A stretch of 64,000 nucleotides of DNA from Paraburkholderia diazotrophica. Its GTDB lineage: Bacteria > Pseudomonadota > Gammaproteobacteria > Burkholderiales > Burkholderiaceae. The stretch covers positions 1-64,000 of the forward strand of contig NZ_FNYE01000005.1 of NCBI RefSeq assembly GCF_900108945.1, in the 5' to 3' direction. The notes beneath the pieces are model-generated. The model made no database searches and was not told the origin of the DNA. It worked only from the letters and a program-made list of their open reading frames with translations. The position numbers were made by a program, and so were the translations under genes. Of this stretch, positions 27,157 through 36,518 are shown one piece after another. The stretch's first letter is position 1. The number at the start of each line of letters is the position of its first letter.

Positions 27157-29079
27157 TCATGACGACTTGCGCACACGCAGATACCAGTCGCACAAGAGCC
27201 GCACCTGCTTCGGCGTATAGCCCTTGGTGACCATCCGGTTGACGAAGTCCTCGTGCTTGCGCTGTTCCTCCGCCGACCCTTTCGCATTGAACGAGATGAC
27301 GGGGAGAAGTTCTTCCGTATTCGAGAACATTTTCTTTTCGATCACGACGCGCAGCTTTTCATAGCTGATCCACGCGGGGTTCTTGCCCCCGTTCGCGGCG
27401 CGCGCGCGCAACACGAAATTCACGATCTCGTTGCGGAAGTCCTTCGGATTGCTGATGCCGGCAGGCTTCTCGATCTTCTCCAGCTCGGCATTCAACGCCG
27501 CGCGATCGAAGCTCTCGCCCGTGTCGTGGTCGCGGAACTCCTGGTCCTGAATCCAGAAGTCGGCGTATGTCACATAGCGATCGAAAATGTTCTGCCCATA
27601 CTCGGAATACGACTCCAGATACGCGGTCTGAATCTCCTTTCCAATGAACTCGGCGTAACGCGACGCGAGCACGTCCTTGATGAACGACAGGAACTTCTGC
27701 TCGGTTTCCGGCGGGAACTGCTCTCGCTCGATCTGCTGTTCGAGCACGTACATGAGATGCACCGGGTTCGCCGCGACTTCCGTCGTATCGAAGTTGAACA
27801 CGCGCGACATGATCTTGAACGCGAAGCGCGTGGATACACCCGTCATCCCTTCGTCGACGCCGGCGAAGTCGCGATACTCCTGATACGACTTCGCCTTCGG
27901 ATCGGTGTCTTTCAGGTTCTCGCCGTCATACACCTGCATCTTCGAAAAGAGGCTCGAATTCTCCGGCTCCTGCAAGCGCGTGAGCACCGAGAACTGCGCC
28001 ATCATCTTCAGCGTGCCGGGCGCGCACACGGCATTGGCCAGCGAAGAGTTGCGCAGCAGCTTCTCGTAGATCTTCATCTCTTCCGAGTAGCGCAGGCAGT
28101 ACGGCACCTTCACGACGAAGATACGGTCGAGCAATGCTTCGTTGTTGCGGTTGTTGCGGAACGCCTTCCACTCCGACTCGTTCGAGTGGGCGAGGATGAT
28201 GCCGTCGAACGGAATCGCGCCGAAGCCTTCCGTGCCCTTGAAGTTGCCCTCCTGCGTTGCAGTGAGCAGCGGGTGCAGCACCTTGATCGGCGCCTTGAAC
28301 ATTTCGACGAACTCGAGCAGGCCCTGGTTCGCGAGACACAGGCCGCCGGAGTAGCTATAGGCGTCCGCATCGTCTTGCGCATACTGCTCGAGCTTGCGGA
28401 TATCGACCTTGCCGACGAGGGACGAAATATCCTGATTGTTTTCGTCGCCCGGCTCGGTCTTCGCGATCGCGATCTGCCGCAGCACCGACGGATAGCGCCG
28501 CACCACGCGGAACTTGCGGATGTCGCCGTTGTATTCGTGCAGGCGCTTGACCGCCCACGGACTCAGAATGCTCTTCAGGTAGCGGCGCGGTATGCCGTAT
28601 TGCTCTTCGAGGATGGGGCCGTCCTCGTCATAGTCGAACAGGCCCAAAGGCGATTCGTTGACGGGCGAGCCCTTGATCGCATAGAACGGCACGCGTTCCA
28701 TCAGCTGCTTGAGCCGCTCGGCAATCGACGACTTGCCGCCGCCGACCGGGCCCAACAGATAAAGAATCTGCTTCTTTTCTTCGAGCCCCTGGGCGGCATG
28801 CCTGAAGTAGGCGACCACCTGCTCGATCACATCTTCCATTCCGTAGAACTCACGGAATGCGGGGTATACCTTGATGACCTTGTTCGCGAAGATACGCGAA
28901 AGACGCGGATCGTTGCGTGTGTCTATCTGCTCAGGTTCTCCTATTGCCGACAGCATGCGTTCGCCAGCGGTGGCGTACGCGGCGGGATTGTCTTTGCAGA
29001 GCGCGAGATACTCCTCGAGCGAGAATTCCTCCTCTCGCGTTTTCTCGAAGCGGGTCGCGAAACTGCTGTAGATATCCAT
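27157..29079 (-). CDS. prkA: PrkA-type serine protein kinase (AAA+)
   Basis: 640 residues, matching YeaG/PrkA length. An N-terminal AAA+ module holds Walker A GPVGGGKSS at 110-118, DLEEY-like lead EEFSLEEYLALC, and IILAHSNESEWKAFRNNRNNEA; the C-terminal part is the PrkA kinase-like domain (SSYAQNIFDRY-type segment ESYSEYGQNIFDRYVTYAD). First gene of the prkA-yeaH-spoVR operon on the minus strand. In enterobacteria this operon is induced in nitrogen limitation and stationary phase; I did not find a convincing sigma-54 site in the upstream 900 bp. Confidence 0.95.
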   Translation of the reverse strand: MDIYSSFATRFEKTREEEFSLEEYLALCKDNPAAYATAGERMLSAIGEPEQIDTRNDPRLSRIFANKVIKVYPAFREFYGMEDVIEQVVAYFRHAAQGLEEKKQILYLLGPVGGGKSSIAERLKQLMERVPFYAIKGSPVNESPLGLFDYDEDGPILEEQYGIPRRYLKSILSPWAVKRLHEYNGDIRKFRVVRRYPSVLRQIAIAKTEPGDENNQDISSLVGKVDIRKLEQYAQDDADAYSYSGGLCLANQGLLEFVEMFKAPIKVLHPLLTATQEGNFKGTEGFGAIPFDGIILAHSNESEWKAFRNNRNNEALLDRIFVVKVPYCLRYSEEMKIYEKLLRNSSLANAVCAPGTLKMMAQFSVLTRLQEPENSSLFSKMQVYDGENLKDTDPKAKSYQEYRDFAGVDEGMTGVSTRFAFKIMSRVFNFDTTEVAANPVHLMYVLEQQIEREQFPPETEQKFLSFIKDVLASRYAEFIGKEIQTAYLESYSEYGQNIFDRYVTYADFWIQDQEFRDHDTGESFDRAALNAELEKIEKPAGISNPKDFRNEIVNFVLRARAANGGKNPAWISYEKLRVVIEKKMFSNTEELLPVISFNAKGSAEEQRKHEDFVNRMVTKGYTPKQVRLLCDWYLRVRKSS

Positions 29080-30012
29080 GCTACCTCCTCGCCGAAGTCT
29101 GGGACGATGTCGTGCGCGGCGCGCTATCAGGAAACGACATCGCTCGAATTCATCCTAAACCCTTTTAAATTTTTTTTCACGAACTACGTTGTGAAAATCG
29201 CGCCACAGCTAGCTCTCAGCCCCGCTCGCTTGATGACGCAAATTCGCTCACCTACAATCATTGCCCACACCTCGCGAGAAACTTCATCAGCGCTGCTGCA
29301 TTGCATCTTACGTTCCTTCCCCGCGCTGTCTTCCACATGCATCTTTCGCACGCGACATCGCGTGGCATTCTGCACTTTTCCGCACCTTCGCAAACACTCG
29401 CGTAGCACGCTGTCTGCCTGCTCACACTACTGCGACACATTACTTCGTCTCGTGCGTGCCTGCAGTGCATGCGACCCAGTGCATGTGGACTGCGCGTTCG
29501 ACTTCAACAACCGCTGCGCAGTGCACATTGCGGCCCTTTCTGCTCTTTCTGCCATAACGCACGCGTGGATGCTTGCGACGACAGTTCAGCCGCTGTGTTA
29601 CATGTTTTGCATGTGCGCAAGCGCGCATTCCTGCCGTTCGTCAGCACGCGCGTCAAATCGTTCAACGCAATCGCGCCTGTGTGCAAGCGCGCACGAATCG
29701 GTGTGACACGCGTCATCTGTCCTTTGACGCCATGTCCATAGGACGGCGCACGCTACGCGCATCTGAACAGGTAGATGTAGCCAGGTGTTTGCCCCTTTTG
29801 CCCTTGATCGACGCGTTTGGTGGGCGCGCTGTCGCAAATCGCAGAGGAAGAGGCAGCGGCGACGAGCGAATGCATGCGGAAATGACAGCAGTGCAGGCCG
29901 TCGCATCCGCATGCAGTGAGATGGCGCCGCAACGCGACGCCCGGTGGGGCACTTTATGGGCCGTATTGGGCCGTAATGGGCCGCGGACCTGAAGACTTAG
30001 GGACTTAGTGGT
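29080..30012. other. long intergenic region upstream of prkA
   Basis: About 930 bp. I see no convincing gene. The first 100 bp next to prkA include a strongly A/T-rich patch (29155-29180) suitable for a promoter. The part 29280-29720 is rich in TGCA/GTGC and alternating Cys-type codons in every frame. At 29950-29990 the phrase GGGCCGTA is repeated three times at 10-12 bp spacing. A small RNA cannot be excluded. Confidence 0.4.
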
Positions 30013-30774
30013 TTACGTCAGTTCGACTTCGACTTCGCCGAGTCCGTCGATATGACCATACACGCGCCCCGGCCCGTCGACCCGATGTGCGCCGATATAC
30101 GAGCCGGTCGTGATGGTCCATTCGGGCTCGATCGTGATACCCATGGCGGCGCAGTGGTTGACGAACCACACGAGCAGTTCGCGCGGGTCGCCGGCGGGAT
30201 TGCCCGTCGATTCGGGCACGAGCGACTGGCCGTCAAATGTCAGTTCGAGTTCGGGTGACACGAAGTCGAACGAGCGCGCGAGCGACGCGTACGGCTGCGC
30301 ATGCCCCGTCACCAGCGCGCCATTGTTCTGCGCATCGGCGAGCTGCGCGAGGAGCGCGACGTTCGGCCATTCGGCGAACCGGCTGTCGACGATTTCGATC
30401 GCGGGCAGCACCGAGCCGACGCGCGCCAGCACTTCATCGCGCGCATAGGTCTCGCCGTGCGGCTCGATGGGGTCGGCGAAGCGGAACGCGATTTCCAGTT
30501 CGAGCAGCACGCGGAAAAACGAACCATGTTCGAGCCGCGAGGGCGAGGCCACCGTCAGCGCAGCCGGAATCGGCGCGCCCGAGGCCGGACCGCCCGGAGC
30601 TTTGGCACCGATTTTCCAGGCGCCCGTCGAGCCGCCCAGTCCCGCGATGACCGCCTGCTGGATCGCATAGGCCGTCGCGGCATCGGGCGGGAGGGTGTCG
30701 AGCGGGAGCGTGTCGATTGCGCGGTGCTGGCGGCGCGCATCGACGAGGCGTTGCGCGAGGTCGTGATCCGTCAT
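30013..30774 (-). CDS. 2-keto-4-pentenoate hydratase / fumarylacetoacetase-fold hydratase
   Basis: 253 residues; AAGGGAAA precedes the ATG by 5 bases. Family signs: LAQRLVDARRQHRAIDTLP, YAIQQAVIAGLG, GAWKIGAKAP, the FRVLLELEIAFRFAD segment with the metal-binding Glu pair, LPAIEIVDSRF, and the C-terminal TITTGSYIGAHRVDGPG. Such enzymes hydrate 2-oxopent-4-enoate in meta-cleavage of aromatics (MhpD-like). No other aromatic-degradation gene is near, so the true substrate is open. Monocistronic. Confidence 0.85.
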   Translation of the reverse strand: MTDHDLAQRLVDARRQHRAIDTLPLDTLPPDAATAYAIQQAVIAGLGGSTGAWKIGAKAPGGPASGAPIPAALTVASPSRLEHGSFFRVLLELEIAFRFADPIEPHGETYARDEVLARVGSVLPAIEIVDSRFAEWPNVALLAQLADAQNNGALVTGHAQPYASLARSFDFVSPELELTFDGQSLVPESTGNPAGDPRELLVWFVNHCAAMGITIEPEWTITTGSYIGAHRVDGPGRVYGHIDGLGEVEVELT

Positions 30775-31354
30775 GTCGTTTCCCTTTTGGCTTCCTGGAC
30801 TATCGTGGTCCGACGTGGGCTTCTGCAACAGCAAGGCGCTTGCAGCAAGCGATGGCGTCGCGCGGCGAACGAGCGCGTGAAGCCGTCCCTTCATACGGCT
30901 CGCGCGTGCTGTGATGCGGCATGAGTACAACGATACATTCGCTGCCGCGTTCGTCCGTTGGTTCGTCAATGTACCGGAACATTGGCGCGCTGAGTCGGCT
31001 CGATTGATCGGAAAGGAGAAGACGGCGGCAGCGCGCCATGCGGGCCTGCGCAACGGCCGTGCGCGCATGCAGTTCTGCGCGAACGGCACGTGACTTCATT
31101 CACGCGTTCGCCACCGTCACACGTACCACACAGTGGATGCCGTGTTTCAAACTGGCATCTTCGAGCCCGCTTTTGGTGCGTCGGCACGTCTTTGGAGCAG
31201 GCTGCGCTGAATGTTGCCGCCGTCCTGCTCATCCGCGGCGGCCCGCCGTATGCCTGTAATTGTTACAAGCGCTTGAGGAAGAACGCCAGTCGCGGCCCGC
31301 CACGTGTCCCGCCATACAACAGGAGGCGTTCACGAAGGAAAGGAAGGAAACGCT
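30775..31354. other. intergenic between hydratase gene and rbsK end
   Basis: About 580 bp. I see the likely hydratase promoter area but no gene, repeat or clear rbsK terminator. Confidence 0.4.
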
Positions 31355-32278
31355 TCAGGCCCCGTCGATTTCTGCGCGGATCGGAATGGACGGCTGCGCG
31401 CCTGCGCGCGTGACGGAAATCGACGCCGCGCGCTGCGCAAAGCGGATCGCGTCCGTCACGCTCGCCCCTTGCGCGAGTTGCGCGGCAAAGCCGCCGATGA
31501 AGGTATCGCCCGCCGCGGTGGTATCGACGGCCCGCACGCGCGGCGCGTCGAAATGCCGGGGCGGCTCGCCGCCCATCGCGGCCACTACGCCCTGTGCGCC
31601 GATCGTCACGATCACGTTGCGCGCGCCCGCGCTGCGCAATGCATCGGCGGCCAGCATCGCCTCTTCCGGCGACGAAACGGACAGACCCGTCAGCGTCGCC
31701 GCTTCGAGTTCGTTCGGAACCAGGTAATCGACGAGCGGCAGCCAGTCGACGGGCAGCGGCCCCACGGCGGGCGCCGGATTCAGGATGACCGTCTTGCCGA
31801 GCCGGCGCGCCGCCGTGAGCGCGGCGTGGACGGTCGCGGGCGGCGTCTCCAGCTGGCAGATCACGACCTGCGCGCGCGCCAGCGCTGCGTCGTGGCGCGC
31901 GATGGTGTCGGGTGTCACTTCGCCGTTGCTGCCCGCAATGATGACGATCGAGTTCTGGCTGCCATCGTCGACGATGATGAGCGCGACACCCGTCGGCGCC
32001 GTCGCACTGGTTTCGAGCGCCGCGCAGTCGATGCCCTCCGCTTCGAGCCCCGCGCGCAGCTGCACGCCGTTCGCGTCCGCGCCGACGCAGCCGAGCATCG
32101 CCACCTGCGCGCCGAGACGCGCGGCGGCCACCGCCTGGTTGCCGCCCTTGCCGCCCGGAACCTGCGCGAACGCATGGCCCGCGAGCGTCTCGCCGGGCTG
32201 CGGCATGCGCGGCGCGCGCGCGACGAGATCCATGTTCAGACTGCCGACCACGGTCACGTGCCCGCGCGCGTCATTCAT
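31355..32278 (-). CDS. rbsK: ribokinase
   Basis: 307 residues of the PfkB family. Seen: VVGSLNMDLVARAPRMPQPGE at the N-terminus, GGKGGNQA at 42-49 (substrate loop), LNPAPA, LVPNELEA and the C-terminal TTAAGDTFIGGFAA with the catalytic Asp. It phosphorylates D-ribose to ribose 5-phosphate in the cytoplasm. The start was chosen with GGAGG 11 bases upstream; an ATG six codons earlier begins inside that site. Last gene of the rbs operon, 76 bp after rbsR. Confidence 0.92.
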   Translation of the reverse strand: MNDARGHVTVVGSLNMDLVARAPRMPQPGETLAGHAFAQVPGGKGGNQAVAAARLGAQVAMLGCVGADANGVQLRAGLEAEGIDCAALETSATAPTGVALIIVDDGSQNSIVIIAGSNGEVTPDTIARHDAALARAQVVICQLETPPATVHAALTAARRLGKTVILNPAPAVGPLPVDWLPLVDYLVPNELEAATLTGLSVSSPEEAMLAADALRSAGARNVIVTIGAQGVVAAMGGEPPRHFDAPRVRAVDTTAAGDTFIGGFAAQLAQGASVTDAIRFAQRAASISVTRAGAQPSIPIRAEIDGA

Positions 32279-32354
32279 TGCCACGACTGCCTCCATCGTC
32301 TTGCCTGTCGGCGCGCATTAACGGCGCGGCCGCACCCCTCTCTCGTCCGCAGCC

Positions 32355-33386
32355 TCACGCCGCCCTGATATTGCGCCGCGCCCCCGCAAACGCGGCCGTC
32401 GATTCACGCAGGATCAGCCGCGGCGCGATCACGCGGCGGCGGAAGGTCGTATCCGCTGCTGTGCCGTTGATCCGCTCGATCAACGTCTGTGCCGCCATTT
32501 CGCCGAGCGCGCGCACCGACTGGCCGACCGTCGACAGCGCCGGATAGGTGAAGCGCCCCAGTTCGATATCGTCGAAACCGATGACAGAGCAATCCTGCGG
32601 CACGCGCAGGCCGCGTTCGGCCGCCGCGCGCAGCGCGCCGATGCCCATCATGTCGTTGCACGCGAAGATCGCCGTCGGCTGCACGGTGTCGAACAGCTGG
32701 CCTGCCGCGCGATATCCGCCGCTGCCCGAGAAATCGCTTTCGACGATGCCGTTCGGCGCGATCTCGATGCCGCGCTCGGCCATCGCGCGAATGAAGCCAT
32801 GCACGCGCATCGCGCTGACGGCCGTTTCGATCGGGCCCGTGATGCAGCCGATCTTCGAATGCCCCAGTTGCAGCAGATGCCGCGTCGCCAGATAGGCGCC
32901 CTTTTCGTGATCGATCTGGACCAGATCGGCGGACACGCCTTCGATGTTCCGGTCGACGATTACGAGCGGCTCGCGCGAATCGGCGAGCGTCGTCGCAAGC
33001 GTCACATCGTCGCCCGCCGACGCGACAATCAGCCCGTCGATGCGCTTTTCCTGCAGCACGCGCAGATAGCTGCGCTGCTTCGCCGGATCGTCGTCCGAGT
33101 TGCAGAAGAACACGCAGTAGCCATTGCGCGCGCAACCGTCCTCGATGCCACGCGCCAGCTCCGCAAAGTACGGATTGGTGCTGTTGGGCACCACGAGCCC
33201 GATCGTCGCCGTCGAGCGCGCCTTCAGCGACCGCGCGACCGCGGACGGCACGTAGTTGAGCTGGCGGATCGCCAGTTCGACTTTCGAGCGCACATCCGCG
33301 GACACCGGCCGCGTATTGTTCACGACATGCGACACCGTAGTGAATGACACGCCGGCGATGGCCGCCACATCCTTGATCGTCGCCAT
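32355..33386 (-). CDS. rbsR: LacI family transcriptional regulator of ribose genes
   Basis: 343 residues. N-terminal HTH (ATIKDVAAIAGVSFTTVSHVVNN), hinge LNYVPSAVARSLKARST, and a periplasmic-binding-protein-like ligand domain ending with IIxFDDIEL-type motif (VIGFDDIELGRFTYP). Length and match are as for RbsR. It lies inside the ribose operon between rbsC and rbsK, so it is probably autoregulated. The likely operator is the CGCAAACGTTTGCG palindrome before rbsB. Confidence 0.88.
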   Translation of the reverse strand: MATIKDVAAIAGVSFTTVSHVVNNTRPVSADVRSKVELAIRQLNYVPSAVARSLKARSTATIGLVVPNSTNPYFAELARGIEDGCARNGYCVFFCNSDDDPAKQRSYLRVLQEKRIDGLIVASAGDDVTLATTLADSREPLVIVDRNIEGVSADLVQIDHEKGAYLATRHLLQLGHSKIGCITGPIETAVSAMRVHGFIRAMAERGIEIAPNGIVESDFSGSGGYRAAGQLFDTVQPTAIFACNDMMGIGALRAAAERGLRVPQDCSVIGFDDIELGRFTYPALSTVGQSVRALGEMAAQTLIERINGTAADTTFRRRVIAPRLILRESTAAFAGARRNIRAA

Positions 33387-33507
33387 AAGCTAAAACCCCC
33401 TGCCTGTTCTTACTGCTGGCCAATGCAGCTCATGCTGCATCCGCGGTGCTCTCGTTGAGTTGTTCCCAAGGCGCCCGCCGTCCCGCGCCACGGCGGCCGC
33501 CCCGCTT

Positions 33508-34617
33508 TCAATTGCGCTTGCGCCGGCTGCGGTACGTATCCAGCACGACCGCGATCACGATCACAGCACCCGTGATGATGCGCTTGGTCGGTTCGTTTGC
33601 GCCGATCTGCGCGAGGCCCGCCGCGAGCACCGATATGATCAACACGCCAAAGAACGTGCTGATGACGGAGCCGCGCCCGCCCATCAGACTCGTTCCGCCG
33701 ATCACGACAGCCGCGATCACCTGCAGCTCCAGCCCCGCGCCTGCATTCGGGTCGGCCGCTTCCAGACGCGAGATCTGGAACAGCGCCGCGAGCCCCGACA
33801 GCGCGCCCATCAGCGCGAACACGATCACCTTGTACGGCTTCGGGTTCACGCCCGCCAGCCGCACGGCTTCCTCGTTCGTGCCGATACCGACCAGATAGCG
33901 GCCGAACACCGTGCGCGTCAGCACCAGTTGCGCGACGATCATCACGGCCACCGCGATCAGGAACGCCGGCGAGATGCCGACGGCGATCGGGTTCGACAGG
34001 AAATCGAACGCGTCGCCGATATACGCGGTGCGCGAGTTCGTCATCTGGTACGCGAGGCCGCGCGCCGCTTCGAGCACGCCGAGCGACACGATGAACGACG
34101 GAATCCGCCAGCCCACCGTCACGGCGCCCGTGATCGTGCCCGTCAGCGCCGCCGCAGCGAGGCCGAGCGCGGCCGCCACGATTGGCCCGAGTTGCCACTT
34201 GAGTGACGCGACGCTCACGATCGACGCCCCCAGCGCCAGCACCGAGCCGACGGACAGGTCGATGCCCGCGATGATCAGCACGAACGTCATCCCGACCGAC
34301 ATCACGACGAGATCGGGAATCTGGTTCGCGATCGTGACGAACGTCTCGAACGTCAAGAAGTGCGAGCTCAGCACCGAGAACAGCGCAATCATCGCGACCA
34401 GCGCGCCGACGAGCCCGAGGTAGTTCGAAAAGCCCAGGCGCGTGCCCGCCGGCTTGCCGCTCGCGAGCGGCGCCGACGGATCGGCTGTTTGAGCGGCTGC
34501 TTGAGCGGCCGCCTGATCCGCTGCCTGATTCGGCGCCTGAGCGGTCGTCGCCGTGACGCCGGCGCGCGCAGCCGCCGGCTCCTTGGCCGCGCTTCCCGTG
34601 ACCCGTTGATCGGTCAT
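33508..34617 (-). CDS. rbsC: ribose ABC transporter permease
   Basis: 369 residues with an Ala/Gln-rich cytoplasmic N-terminal extension of about 50 residues, then ~9-10 membrane helices of the BPD_transp_2 family: GIDLSVGSVLALGAS, YLVGIGTNEEAVRLAGVNPKPYK (the EAA-like loop) and GGTSLMGGRGSVISTFFG. It forms the membrane channel of the ribose importer. Its ATG overlaps the rbsA stop as ATGA (34614-34617), so translation is coupled. Confidence 0.92.
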   Translation of the reverse strand: MTDQRVTGSAAKEPAAARAGVTATTAQAPNQAADQAAAQAAAQTADPSAPLASGKPAGTRLGFSNYLGLVGALVAMIALFSVLSSHFLTFETFVTIANQIPDLVVMSVGMTFVLIIAGIDLSVGSVLALGASIVSVASLKWQLGPIVAAALGLAAAALTGTITGAVTVGWRIPSFIVSLGVLEAARGLAYQMTNSRTAYIGDAFDFLSNPIAVGISPAFLIAVAVMIVAQLVLTRTVFGRYLVGIGTNEEAVRLAGVNPKPYKVIVFALMGALSGLAALFQISRLEAADPNAGAGLELQVIAAVVIGGTSLMGGRGSVISTFFGVLIISVLAAGLAQIGANEPTKRIITGAVIVIAVVLDTYRSRRKRN

Positions 34618-36215
34618 GACTGAGTCTCTCCTTCGTGCATCTCATGCGGGTGCAACAGGGCTTCGCGATTGCGATAGCCGGCAAATGCCGCGGCGAGCAA
34701 CGCGTCCTGCGTCCACTCGTCCCGCCTGAAGACACCCGTCATGCGCCCCGCCGACATCACGCCGATCCGGTCGCAGATCAGCATCAGCTCGCGCAGGTCG
34801 CTCGACACGACCACGAGCGCGCGGCCTTCGCGGGCCAGCGCGCCCATCAATCCATAAATATCGAACTTCGCGCCGACATCGATGCCGCGCGTCGGTTCGT
34901 CGAACAGCAGCACCTTGCAATCGCGCGCGAGCCATCGGCCGATCACGACTTTCTGCTGATTGCCGCCCGACAGCTCGCCGACCGGCTGCGCCGGCCCCGA
35001 CGTGCGGATGCGCATCGCGTCGATCTGCCGCTTCGCAAGCGCGTTCTCGCGCTTCGCGTCGACGATGCCATGCCGCGCGACGCCGCGCAGATTGCCGAGC
35101 GACACGTTCGCCGCAACGGGCTGCGGCAGCAGCAGGCCTTCGCCCTTGCGGTCCTCCGTGATCAGCGCGATGCCGTGCCTGACGGCGTCGGAAGGCGTGC
35201 CGATCTGCACGGGCGTGGGCGCCGCGCCCGGCGTCGCGGCCAGCGCCACGGTGCCGGCATCCTTCTGGTCCGCGCCGTAGATGAGCCGCATCAGTTCCGT
35301 GCGGCCCGCGCCGATCAACCCGCTCACGCCGAAAATCTCACCCGCCTTCACCTCGAACGACACGTCGCGCACGACGGGCGCACGGGTCATTCCGTCGACC
35401 TTCAGCAACGTCGTGCCGATGTTGCGCGCGCCCAGATCGATGCGCTCGCCGAGCTCGCGGCCGACCATCAGCGTGACGATCTGGTCGCTCGTCAGGTTCG
35501 CCATCGCGTCGACGCGCACCAGTCTGCCGTCGCGCAGCACGGCCACGCGCTCGGCGACGCGCGCCAGCTCTTCGAGCCGGTGCGAGATGTAGACGAGCGC
35601 AACGCCGCGCGCCTTCAGCCGGTCGATCTGCTCGAACAGCAGATCGACTTCGCGCGCCGTCAGCATCGCCGTCGGCTCGTCGAGGATCAGCACGCGGCAG
35701 TCGCCGATCAGATTGCGCGCGATCTCGACCATCTGCTGATGACCGATACCCAGTTCGCCGACGAGCGTATCGGGGTCGATCGCCTCGAGGCCGACCTGGG
35801 CCATCGCTTCGCGCGCGTCCTCGCGCAGCTTGCGGCGGTCGATCCAGCCAAAGCCCAGCTTGCCCGCGCGCGGCAGGCGATTGAGGAACAGGTTCTCGGC
35901 AACCGACAGCGTCGGCAAGAGGTTCAACTCCTGCATCACCATGCGGATGCCGAGCGCCTCTGCTTCCGTCCGGCTCGCGGGGGCGTACGGCTCGCCCGCG
36001 AGCTGCATCGAACCCGTCGTCGGATCGACGAGCCCGCCGATGATCTTCGACAGCGTGCTCTTGCCCGCGCCGTTCTCGCCCGTCAGCGCGAGCGCCTCCC
36101 CGGCGTGCAACGCCAGCGAGACGTCCGCCAGCACGGGCTCGGCATAGGTCTTCCCTATCCCCGTGACGGACAGTACGGCAGGCAATGCGTCTTGGTCGGT
36201 TGATGCCATCGTCAT
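34614..36215 (-). CDS. rbsA: ribose ABC transporter ATPase (two fused ATP-binding domains)
   Basis: 533 residues. First domain: Walker A GENGAGKST at 46-54, GELGIGHQQMVEIARNLI signature and Walker B VLILDEPTA. Second domain: degenerate Walker A GLIGAGRTEL, as usual in RbsA, with ELSGGNQQKVVIGRWLA and LLFDEPTRGIDVGAK. It powers ribose import. The N-terminal ATG pair MTM lies at 36215/36209; a much longer open frame upstream is shadow. It is preceded by a 303-bp gap after rbsB and ends overlapping rbsC. Confidence 0.92.
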   Translation of the reverse strand: MTMASTDQDALPAVLSVTGIGKTYAEPVLADVSLALHAGEALALTGENGAGKSTLSKIIGGLVDPTTGSMQLAGEPYAPASRTEAEALGIRMVMQELNLLPTLSVAENLFLNRLPRAGKLGFGWIDRRKLREDAREAMAQVGLEAIDPDTLVGELGIGHQQMVEIARNLIGDCRVLILDEPTAMLTAREVDLLFEQIDRLKARGVALVYISHRLEELARVAERVAVLRDGRLVRVDAMANLTSDQIVTLMVGRELGERIDLGARNIGTTLLKVDGMTRAPVVRDVSFEVKAGEIFGVSGLIGAGRTELMRLIYGADQKDAGTVALAATPGAAPTPVQIGTPSDAVRHGIALITEDRKGEGLLLPQPVAANVSLGNLRGVARHGIVDAKRENALAKRQIDAMRIRTSGPAQPVGELSGGNQQKVVIGRWLARDCKVLLFDEPTRGIDVGAKFDIYGLMGALAREGRALVVVSSDLRELMLICDRIGVMSAGRMTGVFRRDEWTQDALLAAAFAGYRNREALLHPHEMHEGETQS

Positions 36216-36518
36216 CCAGATCTCGTAGCCGCCGCGCAGCGCCGCAGCGGACTGCGCGTCGTGCGCCCGTCCGTCATGCAGCGCCGCCGCACGGCTTCGC
36301 CCGTCATGCGGACAGCGGGCCCACAGCCGTGCGCATCCCGAAGATACGGCTTTTCGGGCTGCGCCCCGTCCGTCTGCTCGCGCGGCTGGCCGGCCGTCAT
36401 GACGCTTACCTCTGGCATAACGGCGGCGCGGCGGATTTCTTGAGCGTTCGTTTACCTCGACGCGCGGACCGTGTGCGCCGTGCGCGCTGAATGTTCCCAC
36501 ACGGCCCGCACGGTCTCC
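36216..36518 (-). other. rbsB-rbsA intercistronic region with stem-loop
   Basis: 303 bp without a convincing gene, unusually long for this operon. Just after the rbsB stop (36467-36515) the arms GACCGTG and CACGGTC, with inner GTGTG/CACAC pairing, can form a long hairpin on the mRNA. No T tract follows, so it looks like a processing or stability element rather than a full terminator. Confidence 0.5.

Noticed and set aside
29598..29912. 104-codon minus-strand frame upstream of prkA
   Set aside because: Cys/Arg/His-rich composition, no binding site; looks like random high-GC sequence.
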